This document shows, in pieces, positions 8,026-9,095 of a stretch of DNA of 9,095 bases (position 1 is its first letter; every line of letters begins with the position of its first letter). The notes beneath the pieces are model-generated. The model was not told the DNA's origin. It saw only the letters and a list, made by a program, of their open reading frames with translations, and ran no database searches. The position numbers and the translations under genes are program-made. The stretch lies in contig DEQO01000004.1 in NCBI GenBank assembly GCA_002360495.1, positions 1 to 9,095 on the forward strand, read 5' to 3'. Origin of the DNA: Flavobacteriales bacterium UBA3364 (GTDB lineage: Bacteria; Bacteroidota; Bacteroidia; Flavobacteriales_F; PHOS-HE28).

Positions 8026-8057
8026 GAACGCCCCGCGCCGAAAGGTGCGGGGCGTTC
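8026..8057 (+). terminator. Strong hairpin, likely terminator of the 2081-residue protein gene
   Basis: Eighteen bases after the stop codon, a 14-base arm (8026-8039) pairs with 8044-8057 around a GAAA tetraloop, with one G-U pair and otherwise full complementarity. No U-tract follows (next bases TGCGTTG), so it may act as a factor-dependent terminator or as an RNA 3'-end stabiliser. The stem is directly visible; the role is inferred. Confidence 0.75.
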
Positions 8058-8163
8058 TGCGTTGTACGCCAGCCACCGCGCGCGTGGGACGGCGGTGCGG
8101 GCATCCCTCCGCGCGGAACGGTCATGCCCATTCCGTGCGCGGGTCCCCGTTCGCCAGCGGCCG

Positions 8164-8171
8164 TACCTTTG
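8164..8171 (+). promoter_or_regulatory. -7 promoter element of the DCC1-family gene
   Basis: TACCTTTG fits the Bacteroidetes -7 consensus TAnnTTTG and lies 13 bases before the ATG at 8185, which implies a very short leader. No TTG stands at the usual -33 spacing, so the call rests on the -7 element alone. It supports choosing 8185 over upstream non-ATG starts in the same frame. Confidence 0.5.
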
Positions 8172-8184
8172 TGCCCCACCTACC

Positions 8185-8595
8185 ATGGAAGCCGCTGCCA
8201 CCACCCTGCACCCCGTTGTGTTCTTCGATGGGGTCTGCGGCCTTTGCAACGGCTTCGTGGACCGCCTGATGCGCTGGGACCGGCACCGTGTGCTGCGCTA
8301 CGCCACCCTCCAGGGCCGAACAGCACAAGAGCGACTGCCCGCCGACCATACCGAAGAGCTGAATTCCATCGTCTTTTTCGATGGCGAACGGTTGCTGACA
8401 CGGTCCACGGCGGCATTGCACATCATCATGAAGCTCGGCGGAGCCTGGAAGCTGGCGGGTATCTTCCTGCTCCTACCCCACTTCATCCGCGACGGGGTGT
8501 ACAACTGGATCGCCCGCAATCGCTACCAGTGGTTCGGCAAGCACGACACGTGCCGGCTGCCTTCGCCGGAGGAACGTGCGCTGTTCCTGCCGTGA
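8185..8595 (+). CDS. DCC1/YuxK-family (DUF393) thiol-disulfide oxidoreductase-like protein
   Basis: The 136-residue product begins MEAAATTLHPVVFFDGVCG, with the family signature F-D-G-x-C-G-L-C-N: D15, C18 and C21 form the D-x-x-C-x-x-C centre. Later family marks are the RYATLQG segment, SIVFFDGERLLTRSTAAL, a hydrophobic stretch (AGIFLLLPHFIRDGVYNWIARNRY) and a closing WFGKHDTCRLPSPEERALFLP-type tail. The length is normal for the family. No signal peptide is seen, so it is probably cytoplasmic or membrane-associated. The family is thought to do thiol redox chemistry, but substrates are poorly known. The ATG at 8185 follows a TACCTTTG element; a longer TTG-start version (8062) would overlap it and has an unlikely N-terminus. 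It is 74 bases upstream of the ABC gene. Confidence 0.9.
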   Translation: MEAAATTLHPVVFFDGVCGLCNGFVDRLMRWDRHRVLRYATLQGRTAQERLPADHTEELNSIVFFDGERLLTRSTAALHIIMKLGGAWKLAGIFLLLPHFIRDGVYNWIARNRYQWFGKHDTCRLPSPEERALFLP

Positions 8596-8602
8596 GTGCG
8601 GT

Positions 8603-8640
8603 GCCTTGCCGTGATGAGCGGTAAGGCTCCGATGCGGAGC
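8603..8640 (+). terminator. Two overlapping hairpins after the DCC1-family gene
   Basis: GCCTTGCCG (8603-8611) pairs with CGGTAAGGC (8619-8627), 9 bp including one G-U, loop of seven. GCTCCG (8626-8631) pairs with CGGAGC (8635-8640), 6 bp around ATG. They share bases 8626-8627, so they cannot both form completely. The first may end the DCC1 transcript; neither is followed by a U-tract. Confidence 0.4.
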
Positions 8641-8645
8641 GCTGC

Positions 8646-8653
8646 TACCTTCG
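8646..8653 (+). promoter_or_regulatory. Candidate -7 element of the ABC transporter gene
   Basis: TACCTTCG differs from the TAnnTTTG consensus at one base and lies 16 bases before the ATG at 8670, nearly the same arrangement as the TACCTTTG element before the preceding gene. No -33 TTG stands at a proper distance. Weak by itself; the parallel placement is the main support. Confidence 0.35.
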
Positions 8654-8669
8654 CCAGCGAACCACCCGC

Positions 8670-9095
8670 ATGCTGCAACTCGAAGGCATCATCAAGCGCT
8701 ACGGCGATCACACCGCCCTGGACGGCATCACCATGGAGGTGCCCACCGGCAAGGTCTTCGGCCTGCTCGGCCCCAACGGTGCCGGCAAAACCACGTTGAT
8801 CCGCATCATCACGCGCATAACCGGTGCGGACGAAGGCCGGGTGCTGATCGACGGTCGCCCGATGACCCCGGAGGATGTTGCCCTGCTTGGCTACCTCCCC
8901 GAGGAGCGCGGCCTCTACAAGAAGATGAAGGTGGGCGAACAGGCCCTGTACCTGGCGCGCCTGAAAGGCCTCTCCAAAGCCGAGGCCACCAAGCGACTGC
9001 GTGACTGGTTCGAGCGCTGGGAGATCCTGGGCTGGTGGAACAAGAAGGTGGAGGAACTGAGCAAGGGCATGGCGCAGAAGGTGCAGTTCATCATC
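8670..9095 (+). CDS. ABC transporter ATP-binding protein (3' end missing)
   Basis: 142 residues are visible before the window ends. They begin MLQLEGIIKRYGDHTALDGI, a typical ABC ATPase start. The Walker A motif GPNGAGKT is at 34-41. The Q-loop region reads GYLPEERGLY (74-83), with Glu at 78 where many family members have Gln; this LPEERGLY form is what I recall from the NatA/YhaQ-like exporter ATPase branch. The signature LSKGMAQKVQF runs from residue 130. Walker B, H-loop and any C-terminal domain (such as DUF4162) lie beyond the edge. The ATPase would power a partner ABC-2 permease, probably encoded just downstream. The substrate cannot be told from this part. The start is supported by alignment to the family N-terminus and by the promoter-like element at 8646-8653. 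Confidence 0.92.
   Translation, partial: MLQLEGIIKRYGDHTALDGITMEVPTGKVFGLLGPNGAGKTTLIRIITRITGADEGRVLIDGRPMTPEDVALLGYLPEERGLYKKMKVGEQALYLARLKGLSKAEATKRLRDWFERWEILGWWNKKVEELSKGMAQKVQFII

Noticed and set aside
8110..8141. Imperfect inverted repeat CGCGCGGAA / TTCCGTGCGCG upstream of the DCC1-family gene
   Set aside because: Pairing needs a two-base bulge and consists mostly of CG alternation, so chance in GC-rich DNA is likely; not listed as a feature.
8185..8595. Idea that the DCC1-family protein makes the disulfides of the adjacent Cys-rich secreted protein
   Set aside because: The DCC1 product has no signal peptide, and a strong hairpin and a separate promoter element lie between the genes. 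Adjacency alone is not enough.
8022..8624. 200-residue + strand frame overlapping the DCC1-family gene
   Set aside because: It begins at the terminator hairpin and covers the DCC1 frame; its product is Pro/Arg-rich without motifs, whereas the overlapping frame has the full DCC1 signature.

Overview
The window looks like Bacteroidetes DNA, most likely from a GC-rich Flavobacteriales-type lineage. Three signs support this. Two large secreted proteins end in type IX secretion system (T9SS) type A sorting domains. Start sites lack Shine-Dalgarno sequences. Bacteroidetes-style promoter elements (TAnnTTTG) stand just where the gene calls need them. All real genes are on the + strand; the long minus-strand reading frames are shadows of repetitive GC-rich coding sequence.

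Layout. (1) Positions 2-1294 are the 3' part of a secreted, repeat-built protein: four 48-49-residue delta-60/DUF5122-like repeats, an Ig/PKD-like module, a MopE-like Asp/Cys metal-binding segment and a T9SS tail. (2) Positions 1295-1762 are a 468-base gap with a structured 3' region, small hairpins, a well-formed promoter (TTG, 19 bases, TACATTTG) and a leader of about 205 bases. (3) Positions 1763-8008 encode a 2081-residue mosaic surface or secreted protein: signal peptide, right-handed beta-helix, six Ig/PKD-like units, a calcium-type Asp loop, two Cys-rich modules and a T9SS tail. Two of the Ig/PKD-like units appear to be split by a whole inserted domain, one of them GEVED. (4) Positions 8026-8057 form a 14-bp hairpin with a GAAA loop, a likely terminator. 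(5) Positions 8185-8595 encode a small DCC1/YuxK-family (DUF393) thiol-disulfide oxidoreductase-like protein with a short leader behind a TACCTTTG element. (6) Positions 8670-9095 are the 5' part of an ABC transporter ATPase that runs off the window.

How they work together. The two large proteins are probably exported by Sec, crossed through the outer membrane by T9SS and then released or anchored on the surface; their domains suggest adhesion or matrix roles rather than an enzyme. The DCC1 and ABC genes look like separate housekeeping-type units with their own promoter-like elements and no evident link to the large proteins. No mobile element, CRISPR array, tRNA or rRNA was seen. The points most worth a second look are the nested domain architecture and the uncharacterised Cys-rich C-terminal module of the 2081-residue protein.
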